Below, piece by piece: positions 15,673-24,700 of a DNA stretch of 39,532 nucleotides. The notes under the pieces were generated by a model that worked only from the letters and a program-made list of their open reading frames with translations, did no database searches and was not told the DNA's origin. The position numbers were made by a program, and so were the translations under genes. The stretch lies in IMG/VR virus record IMGVR_UViG_3300047175_000039, positions 1-39,532 of that record; one strand, 5' to 3'. Numbering within the stretch: position 1 is the first letter of the stretch; the number at the start of each line of letters is the position of its first letter. This DNA is from a virus.

Positions 15673-16137
15673 GTGAAAGACAAAATGGGCTACGAGCACG
15701 AAGGCGGCATGGGCGATAAGAAGGGCGCCATGAAGCGCGGCGGCCGGATGGCGAAGAAGGCCGGCGGCGGCGTGATGGGTTGCGCGCCCAAGAAGCGCGC
15801 CGACAAGCGGGCGCGCGGTGGGCGCATGACCCCGAGCGAGCCGTTCTCCGGCGCCGGCAAGATGACCGGCGGCGAGCGCGGCAGCGACGAAGAAAAGGAC
15901 AGCGAGCGAGCCAGCGGGGGGCGGCTGTCGGCTGCAAGCCGAAACGCGCTCCCCGCTTCCGATTTCGCGCTGCCGGGCCGCGGCGCCGGCAAGAACGGGA
16001 AAGGCCACGGGGCCTATCCCATCGACACTCCTGGCCGCGCCCGCGCTGCACTGTCGCGCGGCGCGGCCAACGCTTCGCCGGCAGAGCAAGCGACGATCCG
16101 GCGCAAAGTTCACGAGAAATACCCCAACATCGAATAG
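15673..16137 (+). CDS. DUF6582-like basic phage protein with KRGG motifs
   Basis: The product has 154 residues from GTG 15673, behind AGGAGG. The N-terminal half is Lys/Arg/Gly-rich, with MKRGGRMAKKAGGG and RARGGRMTP. The C-terminal 62 residues are a recognisable module: RNALPASDFALPGRG, then GAYPIDTPGRARAALSRGA and IRRKVHEKYPNIE. The sequence L-P-(A/S)-x-x-F-A-x-P ... Y-P-I ... A-R-x-A-L-x-R ... (R/K)-A-V-x-x-(R/K)-(Y/F)-P is known from phage head-gene regions (DUF6582-type), often fused to head proteases or minor head proteins; here no protease is attached. Function is unknown; a structural association is likely. Confidence 0.6.
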   Translation: MKDKMGYEHEGGMGDKKGAMKRGGRMAKKAGGGVMGCAPKKRADKRARGGRMTPSEPFSGAGKMTGGERGSDEEKDSERASGGRLSAASRNALPASDFALPGRGAGKNGKGHGAYPIDTPGRARAALSRGAANASPAEQATIRRKVHEKYPNIE

Positions 16138-16146
16138 GGGCGCGGC

Positions 16147-16863
16147 ATGACAGCCCTATCTTCGAGCGGCACCTACAATTTCCAACTCGCCAACTCCGAC
16201 GTGGTGCTCGAAGCCTACGAGCGCATCCAGATCAGACCGGCCGAGATCACCGCCGAGCACATGCATTCGGCTAACCGATCCGCCAACCTTGAATTGCAAA
16301 CCTGGGCCAACCGCGGCGTCACGCTCTATGCCGTCGAGCAGGCTACGCCAATCGCGTTGGTTGAGGGACAAGCCACATACAACCTGCCCACCAATTGCAT
16401 CCAGATGCTCGACACCTACTACTCGGTGTTGAACAGCGACGGCGTGACCTATACCGACCGGATCATGCTGCCGATGAGCCGGACCGAGTATGCGGAGATA
16501 CCGCAGAAATCCATCCAGGCGCCGCCGAACCGCTACTGGTTTGATCGCGCGCAGGCGCCGACCGTCACCACATGGCAGGTCTATGATGGAAGCTCGCCCG
16601 GCGCGCTGATGAATTATTTCTACCTGCGCCAGTTGCAGGACGTGAACCTGCTCGGCACCGAAGCGCCGGACATGCTGAACCGGTTCCTCGAAGCGTTCAT
16701 TGCCGGGATCACGGCGCGATTGGCTGAGAAGTGGCTTCCGGCCGTGTGGGCTGACAAGAAGGCGGCAGCAGCAGCGGCGTGGGCCGAAGCGTCGAAAGAA
16801 GACCGTGAGCAGGGTGGCATGACGATCCGGCCCAACTTCGCCCGCTACATGAGACGGCGCTGA
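16147..16863 (+). CDS. head-tail connector / tail accessory protein (gp4-like)
   Basis: The product has 238 residues from ATG 16147. The N-terminal half has helices typical of podovirus connector proteins (VVLEAYERIQIRPAEITAEH; RSANLELQTWANRGVTLYAV). A strand-turn segment LVEGQATYNLPTNCIQMLDT comes next, with a helical C-terminal half (FLEAFIAGITARLAEKWLPA). The 'E-G-Q-x-x-Y-x-L-P' turn is characteristic of adaptor proteins that stack under the portal, like P22 gp4 or T7 gp11. It comes first in a cluster with a second adaptor (17189) and the nozzle (17939), so it probably forms one ring of the neck. The assignment is by pattern and order. Confidence 0.55.
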   Translation: MTALSSSGTYNFQLANSDVVLEAYERIQIRPAEITAEHMHSANRSANLELQTWANRGVTLYAVEQATPIALVEGQATYNLPTNCIQMLDTYYSVLNSDGVTYTDRIMLPMSRTEYAEIPQKSIQAPPNRYWFDRAQAPTVTTWQVYDGSSPGALMNYFYLRQLQDVNLLGTEAPDMLNRFLEAFIAGITARLAEKWLPAVWADKKAAAAAAWAEASKEDREQGGMTIRPNFARYMRRR

Positions 16864-17189
16864 TGCGCGCGACCGGTAGAGCCCGCGTCAATCCCCGCGC
16901 GCCCAGCGCGTTCGGCGTGTGCGACAACTGCGGCATGTGGTACAACCGCGCCGCGCTGGTGGACGAAATGCAATACCAGGGCAATGCCGTGCGCCCGACT
17001 GGGTTCAAGGTGTGCACGCGCACTTGCATGGATGTGCCGCAGCCGCAACTTGCCAGCCCGATCCTGCCAGGCGATCCAAAACCCGTGTTGCAGCCGCGGC
17101 CCGAGCTTTACACCGGAGACAATGGCTTTGGGCTGGCGTCCTCCGGCAGTGCATCAAGCTCGGCCAACCCGGTCTCGGAGCTGCCCTAA
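16863..17189 (+). CDS. small zinc-binding phage protein
   Basis: The product has 108 residues from ATG 16863, overlapping the previous stop (TGATG). Residues about 18-60 contain FGVCDNCGMWYNRAAL, then FKVCTRTCMDVPQPQL, giving a C-x-x-C and a C-x-x-x-C that could hold one zinc ion. The combination C-D-x-C-G-x-W-Y-x-x-x-x-L ... C-x-x-x-C-x-D-x-P-Q-P-Q ... P-x-D-P is one I recognise from podovirus genomes at this same place between connector genes. The C-terminal 30 residues are Ser/Gly-rich and look disordered. The family is of unknown function; virion association is likely. Confidence 0.65.
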   Translation: MRATGRARVNPRAPSAFGVCDNCGMWYNRAALVDEMQYQGNAVRPTGFKVCTRTCMDVPQPQLASPILPGDPKPVLQPRPELYTGDNGFGLASSGSASSSANPVSELP

Positions 17190-17935
17190 TGGCGATGTAT
17201 TATGCCGATTGGGTGAACGCGCTCGGCGGCTACCTGCCGGAGAACGTGGCCAACACTAATACCGAAGCGCCGTTCACGTCCGGCAGCCGCTACAATGCGG
17301 TCATTGACCGGTGCATCGAATATGCCGAGTTGCGCATGTATCGCGACCCGGACCTGGATTTCTTGGCCACGCGCGAGTTCGCTACCTCGACCTGCACGGC
17401 CGGCACGCGCTCCGTCACCCTTCCAACCGGCATGGTCGTGGTGGAGGAAGCCAACCTGGTCATCCCCGCCGGTCAGGCGCCAAACAGCGCCGGCTCATCG
17501 TTTGTGCCTCTCGAAATCACATCGGTTGCGTTTCTCAACCGCGCGTGGGGTGTGGAAAACACCCAGCAGCAGCCCTCCAAGTTCGCCCGCGCCAATGACA
17601 CCCAGATCATCCTCGGCGCCAATCCCGACCAGGCATACGTGATCAGCTTCTACGGCACGATGCGGCCCACGGCGCTATCCTCAAGCAACACCAGCACGTT
17701 TCTGACGCTCAACCTTCCGGACCTATTTCTTGCCGCCAGCATGATCTGGATGTCGATGTACCAGAAGAGCCTTGGCGCGGTGCAGTCGGTCGGTCCGCTC
17801 GAAGGCGTGACCTGGGAAGAGCAGTACCAAAACATGAAGAAGGGCGCCGCCGTCGAGGAAGCGCGCAAGAAGAGCCAGAGCTCAGCTTGGTCGCCGATGG
17901 CGCCGACGGCTGCCGCCACACCGCCGCGGGCCTGA
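17189..17935 (+). CDS. head-to-tail adaptor protein (SU10-adaptor-like)
   Basis: The start is ATG 17189 in a TAATG overlap, giving 248 residues; the upstream open frame is a shadow. Features are SRYNAVIDRCIEYAELRMYR near the N-terminus, DLDFLATREFATSTCTAGTR, a turn LPTGMVVVEEANLVIPAG, a strand pair ANDTQIILGANPDQAYVISF, and helices LPDLFLAASMIWMSMYQK and WEEQYQNMKKGAAVEEARKK. This order matches adaptor proteins that form the ring under the portal in SU10-like podoviruses. The preceding gene at 16147 is similar in kind, so the neck likely has two adaptor rings before the nozzle. Confidence 0.65.
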   Translation: MAMYYADWVNALGGYLPENVANTNTEAPFTSGSRYNAVIDRCIEYAELRMYRDPDLDFLATREFATSTCTAGTRSVTLPTGMVVVEEANLVIPAGQAPNSAGSSFVPLEITSVAFLNRAWGVENTQQQPSKFARANDTQIILGANPDQAYVISFYGTMRPTALSSSNTSTFLTLNLPDLFLAASMIWMSMYQKSLGAVQSVGPLEGVTWEEQYQNMKKGAAVEEARKKSQSSAWSPMAPTAAATPPRA

Positions 17936-17938
17936 TCC

Positions 17939-19945
17939 GTGCCCAAACAAAAATTGAAGCTCATGCCGGGCGTGGACCTGCAAAGCACGCCCACGCTCAA
18001 CCAGACGATGTGGGCGGCATCGCAACTCATTCGGTTCTACAAAGGGCTGCTGCAAAAAATCGGCGGCTGGTCGCATTTTTCCAGCACGCCGGTGATCGGC
18101 ACATGCCGGGCGCTTCTCGGATGGGCTGATCTGTCCGGCATACCCTACGTCGCGACCGGCACAGAACAACGGTTGCAGGTGATCATCGGCGGCTCGACCA
18201 TCGACATCACGCCGATCCAGCAGACGACGAACCCCGCGTTGTCGTTCTCAACCACATCCACGTCGGCCACGGTTTCAATCACCGATTCCTACGCCCCAAG
18301 CGCCGGCGATTGGATCAACCTGATCACGCCGGTGGCCGTCGGCGGCATCGTGCTCAGCGGCTTCTACCAAGTGGCGGTGGGCGGAACGACATACACCATC
18401 GTCGCCGCTGCTGCCGCCACCAGCACGGTCAGCAATGGTGGAGCGGTTCCCGTTTTCGCCACCACGGCGTCCTCTCAGACCGTGACGGTGACCTTGGCCA
18501 ATCACGGCCTAACCGCGTCCACCAGCTCGTTCAACGTGCCGCTGTCGGTGTCCGTCGGGGGCGTGACGCTGCTGGGCACCTATGTGGTTGCTTCAGTGGT
18601 GGACAGCAGCCATTTCACCATTACGGCCAGAACCGCGGCCGCATCGACGGCCTCGGCCTCTCTCAACTCCGGCAACGCGCAAATCCAGTATCTCCTGCCG
18701 AGCGGCAACGCCGTGAACGAGGCGCTGGTCGGTTATGGCATTGGCAATTACGGGGCCGGCTACTATGGCGAGCCCAATTCTTCCTCTAGCGTGTCGCTGA
18801 TGCGCATTTGGTCGCTGGATCATTTTGGCCAGGATCTGGTGGCGTCGCCCAGTGGCGGGAATATTTATTACTGGTCGCCGCTGACGCCGACGGCGCCGGC
18901 AGTCGTGGTCTCAAACACAGCACCAACTGAAAATAATTGGATATTCGTAGTTCCAGCCGTGCAAATACTCATGGCGCTCGGAACAAAGGATCAATACGGG
19001 AACTATTCTCCGCTGCTTACCCGCTGGTGCGACGCGTCGGATTTCACTGACTGGACGCCGACGGTATCAAACCAGGCCGGCAGCTTCCAACTAAGCAGCG
19101 GTTCAAAGTTGGTGTTCGGGGCGGCCAACGGCCTGACGCTGTATCTCTGGACCGACCTGGGCGTGTGGACGGTGACGTATCAGGGGTTGCCCTACATCTT
19201 CTCATTCCAGGAAATGGCGCGCGAGTGCGGGGCGATCTCGCCCAACGCGGTCGCCATCTTCTCGCAAGGCGCGGCCTGGCTCTCGGTGCAGGGGTTCTTC
19301 CAGCTTGGCAGCAGCGGCATCGTGCCTATGGAATGCCCGGTGTGGGATTTCTACACGAACAATGTGCTGACGTTCCAAAACACCGCCATCACGTCGGCGC
19401 TCAACACTGAGTTCCACGAGATTTCATGGTTTTTCCCGACCGCGACCGGCACCTCCTACGTCAAATGGAATTGGATTGAGAACGTCTGGGATTATGGGAC
19501 GTTGACGCGCTCCGCCTGGATTGATGCGTCTCCGGCCGGCGGCCCTTTGGGCGTGGATGCGAATGGGCTGATCCAACAGCACGAGGTCGGCAACGACGCG
19601 GACGGCACGCCCATCGTGGCATCGGCGACCACGGGTTATTTCGACGTGGCCGACGGCGACGATTTTGTGTTCGTGGACATGATCATTCCAGATTTCGTGG
19701 CCAGCCAGGGTGCAACGGTCGCCCTGACGGTGCTCAGCCAGGACTATCCTGATGCCCAGGTGACCCAGGATGGGGCATATCTCATGCAGCCCAACCCTTC
19801 GACAGGGAATACGCTGCCGGTGAACTTCACGACCACAAACACCAGGGGGCGCCAGGTTGCGCTTCAGATCTCTTCCAGCGACGCGGGAAGCGCGTGGCGG
19901 CTCGGCGCGCTGCGCTACCAGTTCCGACCGGACGGCAAGCTGTGA
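17939..19945 (+). CDS. tail nozzle / DNA-stabilisation protein
   Basis: The product has 668 residues from GTG 17939, three bases after the previous stop. It opens MPKQKLKLMPGVDLQSTPTL and then GGWSHFSSTPVIGTCRALLG, followed by a beta-rich body with repeated strand-turn units (TYTIVAAAAATSTVS; LTRWCDASDFTDWTP; KLVFGAANGLTLYLWTDLGV). The body resembles the beta-propeller of P22 gp10-type and T7 gp12-type nozzle proteins. 'R-W-C-D-x-S-D-x-x-D-W-T-P' is a marker I associate with these proteins. Such proteins form the hexameric tube at the tail end that keeps packaged DNA in and contacts the fibres. Confidence 0.7.
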   Translation: MPKQKLKLMPGVDLQSTPTLNQTMWAASQLIRFYKGLLQKIGGWSHFSSTPVIGTCRALLGWADLSGIPYVATGTEQRLQVIIGGSTIDITPIQQTTNPALSFSTTSTSATVSITDSYAPSAGDWINLITPVAVGGIVLSGFYQVAVGGTTYTIVAAAAATSTVSNGGAVPVFATTASSQTVTVTLANHGLTASTSSFNVPLSVSVGGVTLLGTYVVASVVDSSHFTITARTAAASTASASLNSGNAQIQYLLPSGNAVNEALVGYGIGNYGAGYYGEPNSSSSVSLMRIWSLDHFGQDLVASPSGGNIYYWSPLTPTAPAVVVSNTAPTENNWIFVVPAVQILMALGTKDQYGNYSPLLTRWCDASDFTDWTPTVSNQAGSFQLSSGSKLVFGAANGLTLYLWTDLGVWTVTYQGLPYIFSFQEMARECGAISPNAVAIFSQGAAWLSVQGFFQLGSSGIVPMECPVWDFYTNNVLTFQNTAITSALNTEFHEISWFFPTATGTSYVKWNWIENVWDYGTLTRSAWIDASPAGGPLGVDANGLIQQHEVGNDADGTPIVASATTGYFDVADGDDFVFVDMIIPDFVASQGATVALTVLSQDYPDAQVTQDGAYLMQPNPSTGNTLPVNFTTTNTRGRQVALQISSSDAGSAWRLGALRYQFRPDGKL

Positions 19946-20163
19946 GCGGCTCGTCGGGATCGCAAGAGATCGCTGCCCAGCTTTCGCGCAACACGCTGCT
20001 GTCGGCAATCCTGGTGGCGCTGAAGGGGCTCGGCATCCAGATCGGCGCCAAATCGACCACGGCGACCGCAGGCAGTGCGTCGCTTCCCAGCGCGCCGGCC
20101 GGGTTTGTGACGCTCACGTTCAGCGATGGGAGTAGCGGCAAAGTGCCCTATTACAACACGTAA
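19942..20163 (+). CDS. small phage protein, GFVTLTF...VPYYN type
   Basis: The start is GTG 19942 in a GTGA overlap with the nozzle gene, giving 73 residues; the upstream frame to 19894 shadows it. A helix (LLSAILVALKGLGIQI) is followed by a Gly/Ser/Ala linker and a strand pair ending GFVTLTFSDGSSGKVPYYNT. The C-terminal G-(F/Y)-(V/I)-x-(V/L) ... (K/R)-(V/I)-P-Y-(Y/F) is common in short proteins next to phage nozzle and fibre genes. The function is unknown; a minor tail component is plausible. Confidence 0.5.
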   Translation: MSGSSGSQEIAAQLSRNTLLSAILVALKGLGIQIGAKSTTATAGSASLPSAPAGFVTLTFSDGSSGKVPYYNT

Positions 20164-21053
20164 TGAGCGGCACCCTGTCCCAAGGCCCAGGCGGCGGCAT
20201 CATCCCGCCCGGCCAGGCTGGCGTCGGCAACCCGTTCCTGCAGCGCCAAGTCGAGCAGATGGCGCAGGTGCCAACCGAGCAATTGCAGCAGATGGCTGCG
20301 CGCGGTGGCAATTCGCCCCAAGGCCAGATGGCGCAGCGGCTTTTGCAGCAGCGGCACTTCATGCCCAACGCCCAGCCACAGGCCTCGTCCGGCGGCATCA
20401 CCGCGCAGCAGCCAGGCACATCCAGCCAGCCGGGCACTGGCATTGCGCAGACCCAACAGGCAACCGCCGCCGGCGTGGCGCTGCCTCCAACCACGAACGC
20501 GATGCGACGCGGCGGCGGCATTGTCCGGCGCCAGCACTTCGACATGGGTGGCATGCCCAGCAGCCAGGAAGACCCATGGTGGACGCGATCCGAAGCGCAT
20601 GGCGAGTCGGGGCTGATCCACGCCTACACCCCCGGCCGCACCGACACTATCAACATGGAGCCGCTGGCGGAAAGCCACATCATTCCCGCCGACGTGATCT
20701 CCGGACTCGGCGAAGGCAACACCTTGGCGGGCGCGGCGGTCATGGACCGCATCGTCAACAGCGCGCCGTTCGGCACCCAGATGCCCCGCGGGTCGCATGG
20801 CCGCGGGCCGCCAGCGCCGCCGCATGTAAGCAGCCGGCAATTCGAGTCGCGAGGCGGCCAGCCCGTCGGCAAGTTGGGCCAGCGCGTGCCCATCATCGCG
20901 GCCGGCGGCGAGTATAAGGTGTCGCCCGAGCAAGTGCTGCGCCTCGGGCGTGGGAGCTACAAGCGTGGGCATGACCTGCTTGATGCGTTCATCCTGGAGG
21001 TCCGCAAGCGCACGATCAAGGATATGAAAAACCTGCCGGGGCCGAAGAAGTAA
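20163..21053 (+). CDS. putative virion protein with GG motifs
   Basis: The product has 296 residues from ATG 20163 in a TAATG overlap. The N-terminal third is Gln/Gly-rich, with a low-complexity run QATAAGVALPPTTNAM and then MRRGGGIVRRQHFDMGGMP. The central part has TPGRTDTINMEPLAESHIIP and GLGEGNTLAGAAVMDRIV. The end has VPIIAAGGEYKVSPEQVLRL and RGHDLLDAFILEVRKR. This order (P-G-R-T-D ... (I/V)-(I/L)-P-A-D ... G-x-G-x-T-x-A-G ... P-I-I-A-A-G-G-E-(Y/F)) is found in phage proteins near tail genes whose role is unknown. A structural or ejected role is inferred from the gene block. Confidence 0.55.
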   Translation: MSGTLSQGPGGGIIPPGQAGVGNPFLQRQVEQMAQVPTEQLQQMAARGGNSPQGQMAQRLLQQRHFMPNAQPQASSGGITAQQPGTSSQPGTGIAQTQQATAAGVALPPTTNAMRRGGGIVRRQHFDMGGMPSSQEDPWWTRSEAHGESGLIHAYTPGRTDTINMEPLAESHIIPADVISGLGEGNTLAGAAVMDRIVNSAPFGTQMPRGSHGRGPPAPPHVSSRQFESRGGQPVGKLGQRVPIIAAGGEYKVSPEQVLRLGRGSYKRGHDLLDAFILEVRKRTIKDMKNLPGPKK

Positions 21054-21715
21054 TGCCAGACGGTTTCTCCGCTCCCGATGTCGTCGCCGCCACCGATGGC
21101 GGCATGATCATCAGCGCCGAGACGCTCGGCAAACTTGGCCGCGGAAGGCGCAATGATGGGCGGCGCTGGCTCAAGACGTGGATCGACAACGAGATTAACG
21201 CCAAGCCGATCAATGGACCGACCGAAAAGCCGGCGAACGTGCGCATCGGCACCATCGCGGACGAGCCCGGCTTGTACCGCCTCATGATGCTCGACGTGGA
21301 GGAGAATGCCCGCGCCATCGCAGAGCCGTGCCCGGACAAAGTGATGGAGCACATCCAGGCGGGTACCAGGCGGCGCGGCGCCATCATCGCCATGATCGAC
21401 GGGCCGAAAGGCGAGCCGGTGGCGTGCATGAACCTTCAACCGTTTCAATGGTGGTGGAGTAAGGCCTACTTCCTCCAAGAGGTGTGGAATTACGTGCACC
21501 CGGATCACCGGGCATCGAAGCACGCGGACAGCCTAATGAAGTTCGCGCGGTGGGCGAGCGACAACATGACGGCGCAGTATGGAAACCGCGTTTACTTGCT
21601 GCAAGGCGTGACTTCTAAAGACAATGTTCAAAAGAAGGTAGCCTTTTACTCGCGATACGGGAACTATATTGGCGCGTTCTTTATCTACCCTGACGCACCA
21701 GGAGGCGTGCCATGA
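21053..21715 (+). CDS. GNAT-family N-acetyltransferase
   Basis: The product has 220 residues from ATG 21053 in a TAATG overlap. Residues about 60-215 read as a GNAT fold: VRIGTIADEPGLYRLMMLDV (strand 1, helix 1), AIIAMIDGPKGEPVACMNLQ (strands 3-4), then FLQEVWNYVHPDHRASKHAD, where V-x-P-x-x-R-x-x-x-x-x-x-x-L is the acetyl-CoA loop and helix 3, and a last strand pair KKVAFYSRYGNYIGAFFIY. The canonical loop (R/Q)-x-x-G-x-(G/A) is altered to RASKHA, so activity is not certain. The family transfers acetyl groups to amines. The substrate is unknown; its place among virion genes suggests an injected or capsid-linked enzyme. Confidence 0.7.
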   Translation: MPDGFSAPDVVAATDGGMIISAETLGKLGRGRRNDGRRWLKTWIDNEINAKPINGPTEKPANVRIGTIADEPGLYRLMMLDVEENARAIAEPCPDKVMEHIQAGTRRRGAIIAMIDGPKGEPVACMNLQPFQWWWSKAYFLQEVWNYVHPDHRASKHADSLMKFARWASDNMTAQYGNRVYLLQGVTSKDNVQKKVAFYSRYGNYIGAFFIYPDAPGGVP

Positions 21716-24700
21716 GCGGCGGCGGATCGAGCACAACCACCAGCAGCACCACGGTCCCGCAGACCTTCCTGGATGCCTACAACAGCACGGTCAACCGCGC
21801 GTCGAGCGTGGCCAATAAGCCATACCAAGCGTACACCGGCAATCTGGTGGCCGGGTTTTCACCGGACCAGACGATGGCGCAGGGTGAGGTAGAGCAGGCG
21901 CAGGGGGCGTATCAGCCGGAACTGAATGCGGCGAACTCGGCGGTGGGCGCTTCGACTGCGCCGTTATGGTCGAACACGATGCAAACTGGCGTCAGCCCTT
22001 CGTCAGGCATTGCCGGATACACGCCTAATTTCTACGGTTCGTCGCCGCAGGTGAACGCCGGCACGATCTCGCAATACGAAGACCCGTATGAGTCGCAGGT
22101 CATCGGCGCGACCGAAGCGCAGATCGCCAACACCGATGCCCAGCAAATGGCGCAGCTTGGTGGCAATGCGGCGTCCGCTGGTGCGTTTGGCGGCGACCGG
22201 ATGGGCGTCGCGCAAGGCATCCTTGGCGGGCAGCAGGACATTGCCAACAACAGCACGCTGGCCGGGCTGAACCAGTCGAACTACGCGCAGGCTTTGGCCG
22301 AGGCGAACCAGCAGCAGCAGACCGGCATCGCGGCCAACGAGGCCAGTCTGGCGTCGGGCGAGAGCGAGTTCAACAACCAGCAGCAGGCGCAACTGAGCGC
22401 GAACGAGGCCAACGCCTGGCTGAACTCGCAGGCCGGCTACGCCTATGGCAACCTCGCCCAGGAAAGCAACAACCTGGCGCTCGGCGATGCATCGGCGCTT
22501 GCTTCGTCGGGTTTGACGCAGCAGCAGCAGGCGCAGGCCGGGCTGAACACCGCCTACGAGCAATGGCAGGCGCAGCAGGCGTTTCCGTATCAGCAGACTG
22601 GGTGGCTGGCCAACATCACCGAGGGCATCGGCTCGAACGTGGGCGGGTCGAGCACCACGACGCAGACCAACAACGCGGCGGGCGGCCGCGTGCCGCGGGC
22701 GGTGGGCGGCCGCACCGGCTACGACAACGGCGGCGGCATCCTATCCGAGATACCGGACGTAGCGACCAGCTACATCCCCACGTCCGGGTCGGGCGGCTCG
22801 GGTGGCGGCGGCATAGGTCGCGGGCCGCCGGCACCGCCATCGGCGCAAGTGCAGCCCGGCATGTCGCCCAGCAGCATGATTGGCGCGGTCAGCGGCGCCA
22901 CGTCGCTCTACAACGACCTCGGCGGCCCGCAGTTGATCGGGACGAACGGCATTATTTCCGGGCCGCTGTTCGGTGGATCGTCGGCGCCGTCGATCATCGG
23001 CAATAGCGGTATGGGCATCGCCAGCGACGGCGAGAGTGTGCCGCTGACCAATATGGGGTCGAGCGCGTTTGGGCCTGGCCTGGACACGCTAAGCATGCCA
23101 TCGCCGGCGACAGTTGGCGCCTCCAACCCGAGCTTGTTCGGATCGCTGTTCGGGTCCGGATCCGCTGCTGCTTCGGTGCCGAGCACAGAGATTGCGTCGA
23201 GTGCGATTCCGGCGAGCACGGAAATCGGATCGGCGTCGTTCATACCCACAATCGGCACTGACACCGCCGCTCTCGACGGCACCATTCCCACACTGACCGC
23301 AGATGCTGCCAGCGGTGCCGGTTCCGGCGGAATCGGGTTTCTGGGTTCGCTGGGCAGCGCAGTCGATGCGGGTGCCAGCGCCGTAGGTGATGGACTGGCA
23401 ACTGGCGCCGGAGCAATCGCTTCCGGTGTCGGCGCGGCAGCGGACGCCGTTGCGTCAGGGGCATCGGCAGTGGCTTCTTGGCTGCTGCCTCTGTTTGCTT
23501 TCCTCAAACATGGCGGGCGCGTTGGAACGGAGCCGCAGCACCATGCACACGGTGGCATTGTGGTGCCGTTTCCGCAACGCGAGGCGCGCGCGCACGGCGG
23601 GATCATCGGCAACAATGGCGAGATGCCGTATTCGATGGCGCCTCCCGTTCTGGCCACGGGCACCACAGGGATGCCGGTGATGGGCATCTTCGGCACCAGC
23701 TCGCAGCCAGGTCCGGCCAATCTTTCGCCAAGCGGCGGCGCGCTGGCAGATGGCGGCATCGTGACCCGCGCGTTCGGCGGCGGCATGGGTTCCGGCCGCG
23801 GCAACAGCGCGCCTACCACCGGCTTCGGAAATTTCGCCGCCCCGTCCTACACCGTGTCCGGCACCCCTGGCGCCGGCAACACCAACCCGATGGGCATCCT
23901 GTCGCCGTCCGGCTACAACTCGGCCGCCAGCATGGGCGCGCATCCGTTTGGCCTGAAAACCGGCGGCATCGTGGTGCCATTCCGGCGCCATTTTGATGAT
24001 GGCGGTTCGACAGACCCGCAGCCGACCGACGCGATGGTTGACCAGCTACGCGCAGATGAAACGGCCGGCGCGCAGTCGGATGCTGCGGCGGCAGCAGCGC
24101 CGGCGACCGGGGCCGCGCCGCAACCCAACGCCGCCGCTTCCTCGACACCGGGCGTCGGGGCGACGCAGACCTACCAGCCGGAGAAGCCCAACCTTTGGAT
24201 ACCCGCGCTGGCCGGCCTGGCGACCGCAGCGCTCGGGCGGCATCATGAGGTCGGCCACAACATCGCCGAGGGCGTGCTGGCCGGGCTGGGCACGTATTCC
24301 AAGGAGGACGAGGAGTATCAGGGGCAGCAGGAGAAGGCTGCGACGATCCAGCAGGAAGCGAAGCGGCTAGCGGATCAAGCCGAGCAGCACCGGGCGGATT
24401 TGGCTGAGACATCGCGGCACGACACGGCGACCGAAAGCACGGCGGCGCTGAACGCGGCGAGCGATGCGGCTTATCGTGCTGCGTCTGGACGCGCCGATTT
24501 GGAAAATGCCAATTCTAATGCCGTTCGTGCCGCCGCCGATGTTTCCTCGTCAGTTGCCATGCAAAACCTGCGTGATGTAGAGGCTGCGCGCGGCGATTGG
24601 TTTAACTCCGGTACGACGCCAGACGGGAAAAATTCCGTGATGATCAACCGGTTTACCGGGGAACAAAAACCCGTTCCGCTCATCAACCCGACCGTGGCTC

